From Arachnia propionica (GTDB lineage: Bacteria > Actinomycetota > Actinomycetes > Propionibacteriales > Propionibacteriaceae), in NCBI RefSeq assembly GCF_003859805.1, contig NZ_RQZG01000010.1:57702-121701 (forward strand): a stretch of DNA of 64,000 bases. Direction: 5' to 3'. The position numbers and the translations under genes are program-made. The notes beneath the pieces were generated by a model. The model was given only the letters and a program-made list of their open reading frames with translations, searched no databases and was not told where the DNA came from. Positions 15,101 through 23,425 of this stretch are shown here, piece after piece; the stretch's first letter is position 1; each line of letters opens with the position of its first letter.

Positions 15101-16027
15101 GTGAATGAACCGGTCATCCTGGCACGTGGGCTGCGCAAGTCGTACGGCAGCTTCGAGGCGGTACGGGGCATCGACTTCGAGGTGGCCCCCGGCACCTCCT
15201 TCGGGCTGCTCGGCCCCAACGGTGCGGGCAAGTCCACCACCATGCGGATGATCTCCGGGGTCACGCAACGCTCCGGCGGCCAGCTCACCATCCTCGGCAT
15301 GGATCCCGACGCCGAGGGCTCCAGGATCCGTGCCCACCTGGGCGTGGTGCCACAGGCCGACAACCTCGACCCGCAGCTGAGCGTCAGGCAGAACCTCATC
15401 TTCCACGGCCGTTACTTCGGTCTGCCCCGCCCCTGGCTGGAGCACAAGGCCGGGGAGCTGCTGGAGTTCGCACAGCTGGTGGACAAGCAGCACTCCCGGG
15501 TCGACGACCTGTCGGGCGGCATGAAACGTCGCCTCACCATCGCCCGGGCCCTGGTCTCGGACCCCCGGATGGTGCTGCTCGACGAGCCGACCACCGGGCT
15601 CGACCCGCAGGCCCGCCACATCCTGTGGGACCGGCTGTTCCAGCTGAAGGAGAAGGGCACCACCCTGCTGCTGACCACCCACCACATGGACGAGGCCGAA
15701 CAGCTGTGCGACCGCCTCATCGTCGTGGACCACGGCCGGATCGTCGCGGAGGGCACCCCTACCGCCCTGGTACGGGAGCATGCGGGCAAGGAGGTGGCCG
15801 AGCTGCGTTTCGGCTCGTCGCGCAATGCCGAGGCCGCCCGGACCCTCCGGGGCGTGGGGGACCGCATCGAGGTGCTGCCGGACCGGGTGCTGGTCTACGC
15901 GGCCGACGGGGAGGCCGCTCTGCACGCCGTCCACGGGATCGGACTGGAACCGATCTCCGCGCTGGTTCGGCGCTGCTCCCTGGAGGACGTGTTCCTGCGG
16001 CTGACGGGACGGTCCCTCATTGACTGA
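15101..16027 (+). CDS. ABC exporter ATP-binding protein (NodI/DrrA type)
   Basis: A 308-residue ATPase that should power the adjoining ABC-2 type permease. Walker A is GLLGPNGAGKST (about residues 35-46), the signature LSGGMKRRL, Walker B RMVLLDEPTTGLDP, and the switch histidine in LLTTHHMDEAE. A ~70-residue C-terminal extension is typical of drug or polysaccharide exporters. The GTG start at 15101 was chosen because it gives the canonical N-terminus. Its end overlaps the permease start by eight bases. Substrate unknown. Confidence 0.9.
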   Translation: MNEPVILARGLRKSYGSFEAVRGIDFEVAPGTSFGLLGPNGAGKSTTMRMISGVTQRSGGQLTILGMDPDAEGSRIRAHLGVVPQADNLDPQLSVRQNLIFHGRYFGLPRPWLEHKAGELLEFAQLVDKQHSRVDDLSGGMKRRLTIARALVSDPRMVLLDEPTTGLDPQARHILWDRLFQLKEKGTTLLLTTHHMDEAEQLCDRLIVVDHGRIVAEGTPTALVREHAGKEVAELRFGSSRNAEAARTLRGVGDRIEVLPDRVLVYAADGEAALHAVHGIGLEPISALVRRCSLEDVFLRLTGRSLID

Positions 16028-17702
16028 ACGTATCGATCACGAAGCCCAGGCCGCGAAGGTCGCACGCTGGGGTGCGCTGCTCCACGCCAGGAACGTGGTG
16101 ATGCAGCTGCGCGCCTGGGCGGGGAGTGTCTTCGGCACCGGCTCCGTGGAGTCGCTGCTGACGGTGCTCGCCCTCGGCGTGGGACTCGGCGTGGTGGTGG
16201 ACCAGGCCAGTCCCGGCGCCCTCGGCGTGCCGTTCCTGCAGTTCGTCGCACCGGCGATGATCCTCAGTGTCGCCGTGCACGGCGCCCACATCGAGAACAT
16301 GATGGGGGTGATGGCCGGGTTCAAGTGGTTCGAGACCTACCTGTCCACCGCCACCACCCCGACGACCCCGCGACAGCTCTTCACGGGCCACATGATCGGG
16401 TCCTCACTGCGTTACGTCATCAGCGTGGCGACGGTGGTCCTCGTGCTGCTGCCATTCGGCGGCATCACCCTCCTCAACGCGCTGATCCTGCTCCCCATCG
16501 CCCTGCTCACCGCCTGGGCCTTCGGGAACCTCGTCGCGGCCTGGACCACCCACCAGCCGGAGGACAAGGGGCAGTTCTCGCTGTTCAGCCGCATGGTGGT
16601 GCTGCCGCTGACCCTGTTCTCCGGCACCTACTTCCCGCTGGAGGTGCTGCCGGGCTGGCTCCACCCCATCGGCTGGGCCTCGCCACTGTGGCACGGGGTG
16701 AACCTGGCGCGGATCGTCACCCTGGGCCAAGCCGCGCCGTGGTGGCTGCCGGTGGTGCACGTGGCCTACCTGGTGGCGCTGGCGGTGCTCGGCTGGTGGC
16801 TGGCGTGCCGGGCCTACCACGCCCGGCTGCTCGGGGAGCTGTTCACCGGCCGGAAGAAACGCCTGAAACCCGTGAAACCGGCGGTCGAGGTCTCAGCTGG
16901 CCAGGAGCTGCCGGACGGCCAGGAACTGATCCGCCGTCATGCTCCACATCGCTGGGGCTTCCTCACCGTCGCCGTACGGGGGATCAAGGCGGCCTGGGGG
17001 TCCAGCACCCTGGTCATGGTCAGCGGTGGCATTGAGCCGCTGCTGTACCTGGCCGCCATGGGTTTCGGGCTCGGCACCCTCATCGGACAGGCCGACGGGG
17101 CGACGGCCTACGCCGCCTTCATCGCGCCGGGGCTGTTGGCCAGCTCCGCGATGATGGGCGCGGTGATGGACACCGTCTACAACGTGTTCTTCAAACTGAA
17201 GTTCGACAAGCTCTACGAGGGGATGCTGTCCACCTCGTTGTCGCCGCTGGACGTGGCCTTCGGTGAGATCATCGTCGCGCTGGTCCGGGGCGGGTTGTAC
17301 GCGACGGCGTTCCTGGCGGTGATGGTGGCACTCGGGCTGGTCGCCTCGTGGTGGGCTTTGCTGGCGATCCCGGCCTGTCTGCTCATCGCGTTCGGCTTCG
17401 CCGGGATCGGCATGGCTGCCACCTCGTTCGCCAGGACCTTCCAGCAGCTGGACTGGATCTTCGTCGCCCTCATGCCGATGTTCCTGTTCTCCGGCACCTT
17501 CTACCCCGTCGAGGTCTACCCGGAGCCCATCGCGACGGTGGTGAAGTTCCTGCCCTTGTGGCACGGCATCGAGATGATGCGGGACCTCACCTCCGGCGAG
17601 GTCGGCTGGGTCACGGCCGGGCACACCCTGTACTTCGTGGTACTGGCGGTGCTCGGCACCTGGATCGCCTCCCTCAGGTTGAAGGCCCTGTTCCTGCGAT
17701 GA
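16020..17702 (+). CDS. Tandem-fused ABC-2 type permease (two NodJ-like domains in one chain)
   Basis: A 560-residue membrane protein formed from two complete ABC-2 permease units. Each has about six transmembrane segments and ends with the same motif: LFSGTYFPLEVLPGWLHPI in the first half (about residues 199-217) and LFSGTFYPVEVYPEPI in the second (about 487-502). A charged ~60-residue linker (GRKKRLKPVKPAVEV) joins them. Most such exporters use two copies of a single ~250-residue permease, so the fusion implies a fixed asymmetric transporter. The start is TTG at 16020, overlapping the ATPase stop. I infer one ATPase dimer per fused chain; the exported substrate is not evident. Confidence 0.88.
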   Translation: MTERIDHEAQAAKVARWGALLHARNVVMQLRAWAGSVFGTGSVESLLTVLALGVGLGVVVDQASPGALGVPFLQFVAPAMILSVAVHGAHIENMMGVMAGFKWFETYLSTATTPTTPRQLFTGHMIGSSLRYVISVATVVLVLLPFGGITLLNALILLPIALLTAWAFGNLVAAWTTHQPEDKGQFSLFSRMVVLPLTLFSGTYFPLEVLPGWLHPIGWASPLWHGVNLARIVTLGQAAPWWLPVVHVAYLVALAVLGWWLACRAYHARLLGELFTGRKKRLKPVKPAVEVSAGQELPDGQELIRRHAPHRWGFLTVAVRGIKAAWGSSTLVMVSGGIEPLLYLAAMGFGLGTLIGQADGATAYAAFIAPGLLASSAMMGAVMDTVYNVFFKLKFDKLYEGMLSTSLSPLDVAFGEIIVALVRGGLYATAFLAVMVALGLVASWWALLAIPACLLIAFGFAGIGMAATSFARTFQQLDWIFVALMPMFLFSGTFYPVEVYPEPIATVVKFLPLWHGIEMMRDLTSGEVGWVTAGHTLYFVVLAVLGTWIASLRLKALFLR

Positions 17703-17781
17703 CGCCACTCACCCACGACAACTCACCTTCGCCACACGAGGTGACCTGACAGGCCCTACCATGGGCTCGCAGGAGGCAAAG

Positions 17782-18681
17782 ATGAGCAACAACCAGTGGC
17801 CCGGAGCCGGGCAGCCGCAGGGGCCGATGGGGCAGCCGGGATGGTCATACCCGCAGCAGCCCGGGGGCCATCCGCAGCAGGGGCCGGGAGGATACCCTCA
17901 GCCTTCCCAGCCCCAGGGCGGTCAGTCCCATCAGTACCCCTACGGTCAACAGCCGTACGGTCAGCAACCCCACGGTCAACAGCCGTACGGTTCCTACCCG
18001 GGCCAGCCCCCTCAGGGCTACCCCCAGCCAGGCCCCACCCACCCCCATGGACCGGGCGGCCACGGCCCCGGCGGACCCACCCCACCGCGGGGGATCAACC
18101 CCTTGCTCATCGTGATGATCGTGCTGCTGGTGCTCCTGCTCGGTGCAGGCGGGGTGTACCTGGCCACCACGGGCAAGAAGAAGGACGAACCCGTCGCCCA
18201 ACCCACCCAGAGCACCCCGGAGCCCACACCCACCCCCAGCCGGACCAGCTCACCCCCGTCGCCGACCCCCAGCACGTCACGGTCGACGAAGACCCCCACA
18301 CCGACACCGTCACCGACCCGCACCCACGACAACTTCAAGCGCCCGGAATTCCCTGACTCATTCGGGAACTTCACGACCGTGCCCGACATCGAGACGGACC
18401 CGGCCTCGCTCTGGGACACCCACGTCTACGAGAACAGCCGGGGTCGGTTCGTCGCGGGCTACATCCCGGGAGAGATCGTCTTCGAGATCGCGACGGAGGA
18501 ACTCCAGAACCCCGAGACCTTCGGTGACAGCATCTGCGGGAAGAAGACCGAGGAGGACCTGACCTTCTACGCCTGCTACACCAAGGCCCATCGCGGGGTG
18601 GTGCAGACCGCCCTGGCCACCGCCACCACACCCAGCGAGGTGAACACCGTCACCCAGGAGTTCCTCGCTGCCTGGCAGTGA
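17782..18681 (+). CDS. Gln/Pro/Gly-rich single-pass membrane protein
   Basis: A 299-residue protein of unknown function. Residues 1-115 are low-complexity, made of repeats such as PYGQQPYGQQPHGQQPYG (nearly exact 15-base DNA repeats at ~17940-17990). One transmembrane helix follows (about residues 118-138, LLIVMIVLLVLLLGAGGVYL), then a Thr/Pro/Ser-rich linker and an extracytoplasmic domain of ~120 residues with a conserved-looking cysteine pair (SICGKK and FYACYTK). The ATG at 17782 has AGGAGG six bases upstream. Such N-terminal tracts occur in actinobacterial envelope proteins. The ABC exporter lies upstream, but the ~80-base gap suggests separate expression. Confidence 0.75.
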   Translation: MSNNQWPGAGQPQGPMGQPGWSYPQQPGGHPQQGPGGYPQPSQPQGGQSHQYPYGQQPYGQQPHGQQPYGSYPGQPPQGYPQPGPTHPHGPGGHGPGGPTPPRGINPLLIVMIVLLVLLLGAGGVYLATTGKKKDEPVAQPTQSTPEPTPTPSRTSSPPSPTPSTSRSTKTPTPTPSPTRTHDNFKRPEFPDSFGNFTTVPDIETDPASLWDTHVYENSRGRFVAGYIPGEIVFEIATEELQNPETFGDSICGKKTEEDLTFYACYTKAHRGVVQTALATATTPSEVNTVTQEFLAAWQ

Positions 18682-18721
18682 GCACTGGCCCGGGACGGGC
18701 CTGGATGCCACACTGGTCGCC

Positions 18722-19714
18722 ATGTCGTCGTACCTGTTGTTGCGCAACCCGTCCGCCAACCGCGTCTACGCGGGTGAGGCCGCTGCCCTGACCGCCGCGG
18801 AGCTGGAGATCACCGCCCCGTTCGTCTCCGAGGTGCAGCAGGTGGAGCTGGCCGGGGTCGACTACCTCGGTTTCGTCGCGGACCCGCTCGGGCGCGACCG
18901 GCTCGCGACGATCGCCTCCCAGTCCGCGGCCTTCGCGTTGTTCCGCCGGGACGGCGACGCCCTGCACCCCGTCGCGCTGCCACGGGTCGACCTGCTGAAC
19001 GACGACCTGGTCACCATCCCCAAGTACCAGGGCAAGACCAACGAGCAGTTCACCCGTCTCCTGCTCGGTGTCACCCTCGCCGCCTGCGACCGGCCCGCGC
19101 CGTACCGGGTGCTGGACCCGATGGCCGGCCGCGGCACCACCCTCTCCACCGCGCTCATCGCAGGGTGCGACGCCTTCGGGGTGGAGGCCGACGACAAGAC
19201 CTTCGACGCGATGGCCGCGTTCTACAAGACCTACCTTCGACGGGGCCGCATCAAGCACAGCGCCGAGGTCACGCCGGTGCGTCGCGACGGCAAGCACATC
19301 GGGCGTCGCTTCGACGCACACATCACCGTCGGGAAGCGGGAACTCCTGGCGACGGTGTTCACCGGCGACGCCCGCACCTCGGGAGCGCTGTACGGGAAGA
19401 AACGTTTCGACGCGATCGTCACCGATGCCCCCTACGGGGTGGTCCATGGGGCCACGAGCGGTGGGAGACGGTCCCGCACCCCCGCGCACCTGCTGGCCGA
19501 GGCCATCCCGGTGTGGGCGGGGCAGCTGCACCCGGGTGGGGCGCTCGGGCTGAGCTGGAACACGCTGGGGCTGGCTCGCGAGGACCTGGCCCAGATGTTC
19601 ATCGATGCCGGACTGGAGGTCCGGACCGGCGGTGCCTGGGAGCGGTTCGCGCACCGCGTCGACTCCTCGATCCGGCGTGACCTGATGGTCGCGGTGAGGC
19701 CTCGCCCGGAGTGA
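18722..19714 (+). CDS. SAM-dependent RNA methyltransferase-like protein (TRM11-like)
   Basis: A 330-residue enzyme likely to methylate RNA guanine N2. The Rossmann methylase core begins at about residue 127 with RVLDPMAGRGTTLSTA (SAM-binding motif I), and the catalytic N-methylase motif appears as TDAPYGVVHG, a DPPY-type loop with Ala in place of the first Pro. An N-terminal ~100-residue domain precedes it but is not an obvious THUMP domain. Start ATG 18722 follows CACACT by seven bases, with no ribosome-binding site. Target RNA is unknown; a DNA methylase is less likely because no specificity domain or restriction gene is near. Confidence 0.75.
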   Translation: MSSYLLLRNPSANRVYAGEAAALTAAELEITAPFVSEVQQVELAGVDYLGFVADPLGRDRLATIASQSAAFALFRRDGDALHPVALPRVDLLNDDLVTIPKYQGKTNEQFTRLLLGVTLAACDRPAPYRVLDPMAGRGTTLSTALIAGCDAFGVEADDKTFDAMAAFYKTYLRRGRIKHSAEVTPVRRDGKHIGRRFDAHITVGKRELLATVFTGDARTSGALYGKKRFDAIVTDAPYGVVHGATSGGRRSRTPAHLLAEAIPVWAGQLHPGGALGLSWNTLGLAREDLAQMFIDAGLEVRTGGAWERFAHRVDSSIRRDLMVAVRPRPE

Positions 19715-19763
19715 GTCCGGGGCGCGGGCAAGGTACCCCTTGCCTTACATCGCCGCCCAGCGT

Positions 19764-19786
19764 TATCATCGCTCCATGACGATGAT
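19764..19786 (+). promoter_or_regulatory. -10 element and overlapping dyad at the arsR-type gene start
   Basis: TATCAT (19764-19769) stands six bases before ATG 19776, implying a leaderless transcript. ATCATCG (19765-19771) is perfectly inverted at 19780-19786 around an eight-base spacer that contains the start codon. A repressor on this dyad would cover the -10 and start site; autorepression by the ArsR protein is inferred. Part of the right arm also encodes Met residues, so the symmetry could be coincidental. Confidence 0.4.
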
Positions 19787-20111
19787 GACGGGTGGTGAAC
19801 GTGAACCTGACGTGGAGCTGACGGCTGCGCTGTTCCGCTGCCTGGCGGACCCCAACCGGCTGGCCATCGTCAAACATCTGATGCTGGCCCCGCACCGCGT
19901 CGCGGATCTCGTCGGACACCTCGGGCTGGCCCAGTCGACGGTGTCCGCCCATGTGCGCGGACTGCGTGACTCCGGGTTGCTGAGCGCCCGGGTGCGGGGA
20001 CGGGCAACCTTCTACTCATTGGCGGAGCCGGAGCTGACCACGGAACTGCTGGCCGCCACCCAGTCACTGCTGGCGGCGACCGGGGAGATCGCCGTCGACT
20101 GCGGCCAGTGA
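19776..20111 (+). CDS. ArsR/SmtB-family metalloregulator
   Basis: A 111-residue winged-helix repressor. The family sequence ALFRCLADPNRLAIVKHLM leads into the recognition region HLGLAQSTVSAHVRGLRDSGLL and the wing SARVRGRATFYSL. It sits nine bases ahead of a zinc-type cation efflux gene, so it most likely derepresses that pump when Zn or a related metal is high. His and acidic residues at the C-terminal helix (EIAVDCGQ) and in the N-terminal part could form metal sites, but I cannot assign them. A dyad overlaps its own start codon. Confidence 0.88.
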   Translation: MTMMTGGEREPDVELTAALFRCLADPNRLAIVKHLMLAPHRVADLVGHLGLAQSTVSAHVRGLRDSGLLSARVRGRATFYSLAEPELTTELLAATQSLLAATGEIAVDCGQ

Positions 20112-20120
20112 GGCGTGACG

Positions 20121-21047
20121 ATGAGCCACCACGGACACTCACACGGACACTCGCACGGCGCCACGAATCGTCAGCGGCTGGTCGCCGCGCTCGCCATCAC
20201 CGGCAGCATCCTGGTGGTGGAGATCGTCGGCGCTCTCGTCACAGGGAGCCTGGCGCTCCTGGTGGATGCCGGACACATGCTGACCGACTCCATGGGGCTG
20301 GTCGTCGCCCTCATCGCAGCGACCCTGATGGCACGCCCCCCGTCGGACCGTCGCACCTGGGGGTGGCAACGCGCTGAGGTGCTCTCGGCGGCACTGCAGT
20401 CAGCCATCCTGCTGGTCGTCGGGTGCTACGCCGTCGTCGAGGGCATCGCCCGGCTCCTCGCCCCGCCCGAGGTGAGCCCCGGCGGACTGATCGTCATCGG
20501 CACGCTCGGGCTGCTGGGGAACCTGCTCGCCCTGCTGGTCCTGGCGGGTGGCCGGGATGCCAACCTCAACATGAGGGCCGCCTTCCTGGAGGTCCTCAAC
20601 GATGCCCTCGGCTCGGTGGCGGTGATCGTCTCCGCCGTCGTCGTCGCCCTCACCGGATGGATGCGCGCCGACACCGTCGCAGGTCTGTTCGTCGCGGCAC
20701 TGATCCTGCCCAGGGCCGTCCTGCTGCTGCGCCGCTCGACCACGATCCTGCTGGAGGAGACCCCTGCCGATCTCGACCTCACCGAGGTCCGGTCCCACAT
20801 CATGACGCTGCCCCACGTCCAAGGGGTTCACGACCTCCACGCCTCGATGGTGTCCTCGGACCAGCCGGTCCTGACCGCGCACGTCGTGCTCGCCGAGGAG
20901 TGCTTCCGTGACGGCCATTCCCAGCAGATCCTCTCCCAGATCCAGGAGTGTCTGGAGCGGCACCACGAGATCAGCATCGAGCACTGCACCCTGCAGCTCG
21001 AGTCGAGGAGCATCGCTGATCAGCACCTGGACCGCCTCCACGCGTGA
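20121..21047 (+). CDS. Cation diffusion facilitator (Zn/Co/Cd efflux, CzcD-like)
   Basis: A 308-residue proton-coupled metal exporter of the cytoplasmic membrane. The N-terminus is a His-rich metal loop (SHHGHSHGHSHG), followed by six transmembrane helices. The transport-site residues appear as HMLTD in TM2 and LNDALGS in TM5 (the HxxxD and N/DxxxD pair), and a cytoplasmic C-terminal domain has a metal-sensing VHDLHASMVSSDQPVLTAHV segment. GAGG lies seven bases before ATG 20121; the GTG six bases upstream is too close to it. Paired with the ArsR gene as a metal-resistance operon. Confidence 0.92.
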   Translation: MSHHGHSHGHSHGATNRQRLVAALAITGSILVVEIVGALVTGSLALLVDAGHMLTDSMGLVVALIAATLMARPPSDRRTWGWQRAEVLSAALQSAILLVVGCYAVVEGIARLLAPPEVSPGGLIVIGTLGLLGNLLALLVLAGGRDANLNMRAAFLEVLNDALGSVAVIVSAVVVALTGWMRADTVAGLFVAALILPRAVLLLRRSTTILLEETPADLDLTEVRSHIMTLPHVQGVHDLHASMVSSDQPVLTAHVVLAEECFRDGHSQQILSQIQECLERHHEISIEHCTLQLESRSIADQHLDRLHA

Positions 21048-21101
21048 AGACCGCGACACGGTGAGGCGGCCCACCGAGGCAGGACCTCGTAGAGTTGCCC
21101 C

Positions 21102-21590
21102 ATGAGACGACTCGTGCTGATGCGCCATGCGAAGACCGAGGGCAGCAACCCCGGTGGTGACCACGCCCGCGAGCTGCTGCCCCGCGGGGTGCAGGACGCG
21201 CAGGCCGCCGGGGTGACGCTGCGGGGGCTGGGGCTCCAGTACGCACTGGTCTCCACCGCCACCCGGACCCGCCAGACCTTCGCCGCCCTCGGACTGGACA
21301 TCCCGGCTGAGTTCCTGGACTCGCTCTACCACGACGGCACCGAGACCATGCTCCGCCACATCAGCGAGACCGACCCCGCGGTCACGGGCCTGATCGTCGT
21401 GGGCCACGCCCCCACCATCCCCGGGCTCGCCGCGCAGCTGGGCCACGCGTCCAACCCCCGCGAGGCCGATGCGATGCAGTGCTGGTACCCCACCGCCACC
21501 TTCACCGAGTTCACCTTCGACGGCGACTGGGCCGACCTCGCCCCCTTCGAGCTGGGTCACGTCAGACTGGAACGCATCGAACGGCGCTGA
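21102..21590 (+). CDS. SixA-type histidine phosphatase
   Basis: A 162-residue member of the histidine phosphatase superfamily. The RHG motif is MRHAKTE (His about residue 9), and the second catalytic histidine is in VVGHAPTIPGLA. SixA removes phosphate from phosphohistidine in two-component phosphorelays in E. coli; actinobacterial relatives lack a proven target. TAGAGT ends six bases before ATG 21102 with no ribosome-binding site, so it is leaderless and separate from the CDF gene. Convergent with the AlkZ-like gene; the 52-base gap holds nothing notable. Confidence 0.85.
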   Translation: MRRLVLMRHAKTEGSNPGGDHARELLPRGVQDAQAAGVTLRGLGLQYALVSTATRTRQTFAALGLDIPAEFLDSLYHDGTETMLRHISETDPAVTGLIVVGHAPTIPGLAAQLGHASNPREADAMQCWYPTATFTEFTFDGDWADLAPFELGHVRLERIERR

Positions 21591-21642
21591 CGCGGAGGCT
21601 GCACGGCCTCACTGACCGCCGTCACCGCCACCCCACCCGTGG

Positions 21643-22716
21643 TCACCCGCCGTGGAACGGGAACTCGGCGAAGAGCTTCTCCGCGACCCCCCGGGTGCGC
21701 TGTGACAAGGGCGTGAACCCCTCCAGCTCCAGACGACGACGCGTCGGGGAACCACCGCTGCGCCAGGCCCCCACCACCTGACCCCCGACCACGACGCTGC
21801 GTCGGAACACTCCCCGGTTGCCCGGCACCAGGCGTTCGTGATCGTCCTCGGACATCGCGAACAACCGGTCCTGGTACCCCAGGATGAACTCGTCGAAGCC
21901 AGGCAGCAGCAGCGCCCTCGAGGCCGCCCGGCCCAACTCACGCACCTCGTCGGCGAGCCCCACCCGCTGGAACCGCTCGCCCTCGACCTCCTCGAACCGG
22001 TCCCTGACCAGCGTGAAGGCCCGCCTGATCTCGGTGATCGGCAGCTTCGACCACCACTGGAAGTCCCGCAGCGTGGCAGGCCCCCGGGAGGTGAGATGTC
22101 GACAGAGCAGTTCGGCGACGGCGGCCTCGCGGTCCCCGTTGAACCGGCCCTCGAGGTCTGAGCCGGGAGGCAGCCAGGTCTCACACAGCGCGACGTGCTG
22201 GTCGCCGTCGACGATCGGCCCGTGGCACAGCACCCCGGCCGAGATCAGGTTCACCAGCAGGTGGTAGCTCGCACCCTGCGCCTCGGACAGTCCGGCCGCC
22301 GCCCAGCTCTCACCCAACTCCGCGCGCGACCGCGGCCCGTCTGCCAGCAGCTCCCGGGCGATCTCCTCACTGCGCTGCCGGTGCTCCTCCGTCAGGCCGC
22401 GGGAGGCCAACAGCCGTGTCGACTGCCGCAGTCCCGGGCCGACGCACAACTCGGTGATCCAGGCAGCGTCACGAGCCGCCATCGCGAACACGGTGCCCCG
22501 CATCGGGTAGCCGCGCACGATCTCACCCCGCGCGAAGGCCGCGAGCACGTCGTCAATGCTGCCGGTGGTCCGAAGCGCCAGCGAGGCCAGCACCCCGGCC
22601 AGGTCCTGGCCCTGGTGTGCCCCGAAGGCCTCGGCCACCGCGGTCGGCGATGTCCAGGGCCGGGTGACCAGGCCCTGGGCGACGAGGCGGGTACGGCCCA
22701 GCCCCGGATCAGCCAC
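21643..22716 (-). CDS. AlkZ-like DNA glycosylase / HTH_42 winged-helix protein
   Basis: A 357-residue protein of the YcaQ/AlkZ family, which excises bulky alkylated bases or unhooks interstrand cross-links. Near the N-terminus is AHQGQDLAGVLASLALR, whose Q-G-Q matches the QxQ catalytic motif region of the family. Tandem winged-helix elements follow, and a C-terminal domain contains LLLPGFDEFILGYQDR, a strong family signature. The GTG start is four bases from the stop of the upstream SIMPL gene, so they are coupled. Its exact lesion specificity cannot be read. Confidence 0.82.
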   Translation of the reverse strand: MADPGLGRTRLVAQGLVTRPWTSPTAVAEAFGAHQGQDLAGVLASLALRTTGSIDDVLAAFARGEIVRGYPMRGTVFAMAARDAAWITELCVGPGLRQSTRLLASRGLTEEHRQRSEEIARELLADGPRSRAELGESWAAAGLSEAQGASYHLLVNLISAGVLCHGPIVDGDQHVALCETWLPPGSDLEGRFNGDREAAVAELLCRHLTSRGPATLRDFQWWSKLPITEIRRAFTLVRDRFEEVEGERFQRVGLADEVRELGRAASRALLLPGFDEFILGYQDRLFAMSEDDHERLVPGNRGVFRRSVVVGGQVVGAWRSGGSPTRRRLELEGFTPLSQRTRGVAEKLFAEFPFHGG

Positions 22717-22719
22717 GAC

Positions 22720-23355
22720 TCACCGGGCCTCGAAGACGGCGTGGACCGTCACGGCCCGTCGGATGTCCTCGGGGCGTGCCTCGGGTGCGACGTCGGAGCG
22801 TTTCCTGAGCGACGCGGCCGCCACCGCCATCAGCGGTTCGCCCTTCATCCCCGGCGAGTCGCGCCAGTGGTCGGACAGCTCCCGGCAGGAGGTGACCTCG
22901 GCCCCGGAGGCGGCGGCCATGATCTCGGCCCGGCGCCTGGCCCTGTGCACGGCGTCGGTCAGCAGCTCGGTCTCCAGCCGCTCCTCGGTCTCAGGGGTGA
23001 GCTCCCAGCTGGTGCCCTCCAGCTCGACGCCCTCACGCTCCGCCCAGGCCAGGCAGAAGTCCGCCAACGCCTGGAGGTCGTGGAAGGTGATGGTGCCGCG
23101 TGCGCTGGCCGAGCACCGGGTGGTGCCGCCGCGTCGCCCCGTCGTCCAGGCGTGGACCTGCACCGGCTCGAGGCTCCAGGCGGTGATCGCCGACGGCTCC
23201 AGCGGGGTGAGGGCCTCCGCGAACTCGCGGCTGAGCACCCCGAGGGAACGCACCACCCGTTCCCGGTGCGTGCCCTCCACCTCCAGGTTGACGTGCAGCA
23301 CCGCGACCTCAGGCGGCAGCTCCCGCTCCGCCTCACCCTCGACCCGAATCTCCAT
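22720..23355 (-). CDS. SIMPL-domain (DUF541) protein
   Basis: A 211-residue protein with the SIMPL pattern: an N-terminal strand EIRVEGEAERELPPEVAVLH, a central AWSLEPVQVHAW and a C-terminal RRAVTVHAVFEAR that closes the sheet. Unlike many DUF541 proteins it has no signal peptide, so it appears cytoplasmic. Start ATG 23355 has TAGGAT six bases upstream (leaderless). It heads a two-gene unit with the AlkZ-like gene. Function of the family is poorly known, with links to oxidative stress in some bacteria. Confidence 0.8.
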   Translation of the reverse strand: MEIRVEGEAERELPPEVAVLHVNLEVEGTHRERVVRSLGVLSREFAEALTPLEPSAITAWSLEPVQVHAWTTGRRGGTTRCSASARGTITFHDLQALADFCLAWAEREGVELEGTSWELTPETEERLETELLTDAVHRARRRAEIMAAASGAEVTSCRELSDHWRDSPGMKGEPLMAVAAASLRKRSDVAPEARPEDIRRAVTVHAVFEAR

Positions 23356-23425
23356 GCAACGATCCTACGGCCTGTCCCTGACACCCCGGCAGGAGGACGA
23401 CTCGACCAGCAGAGGGAACGGACCC

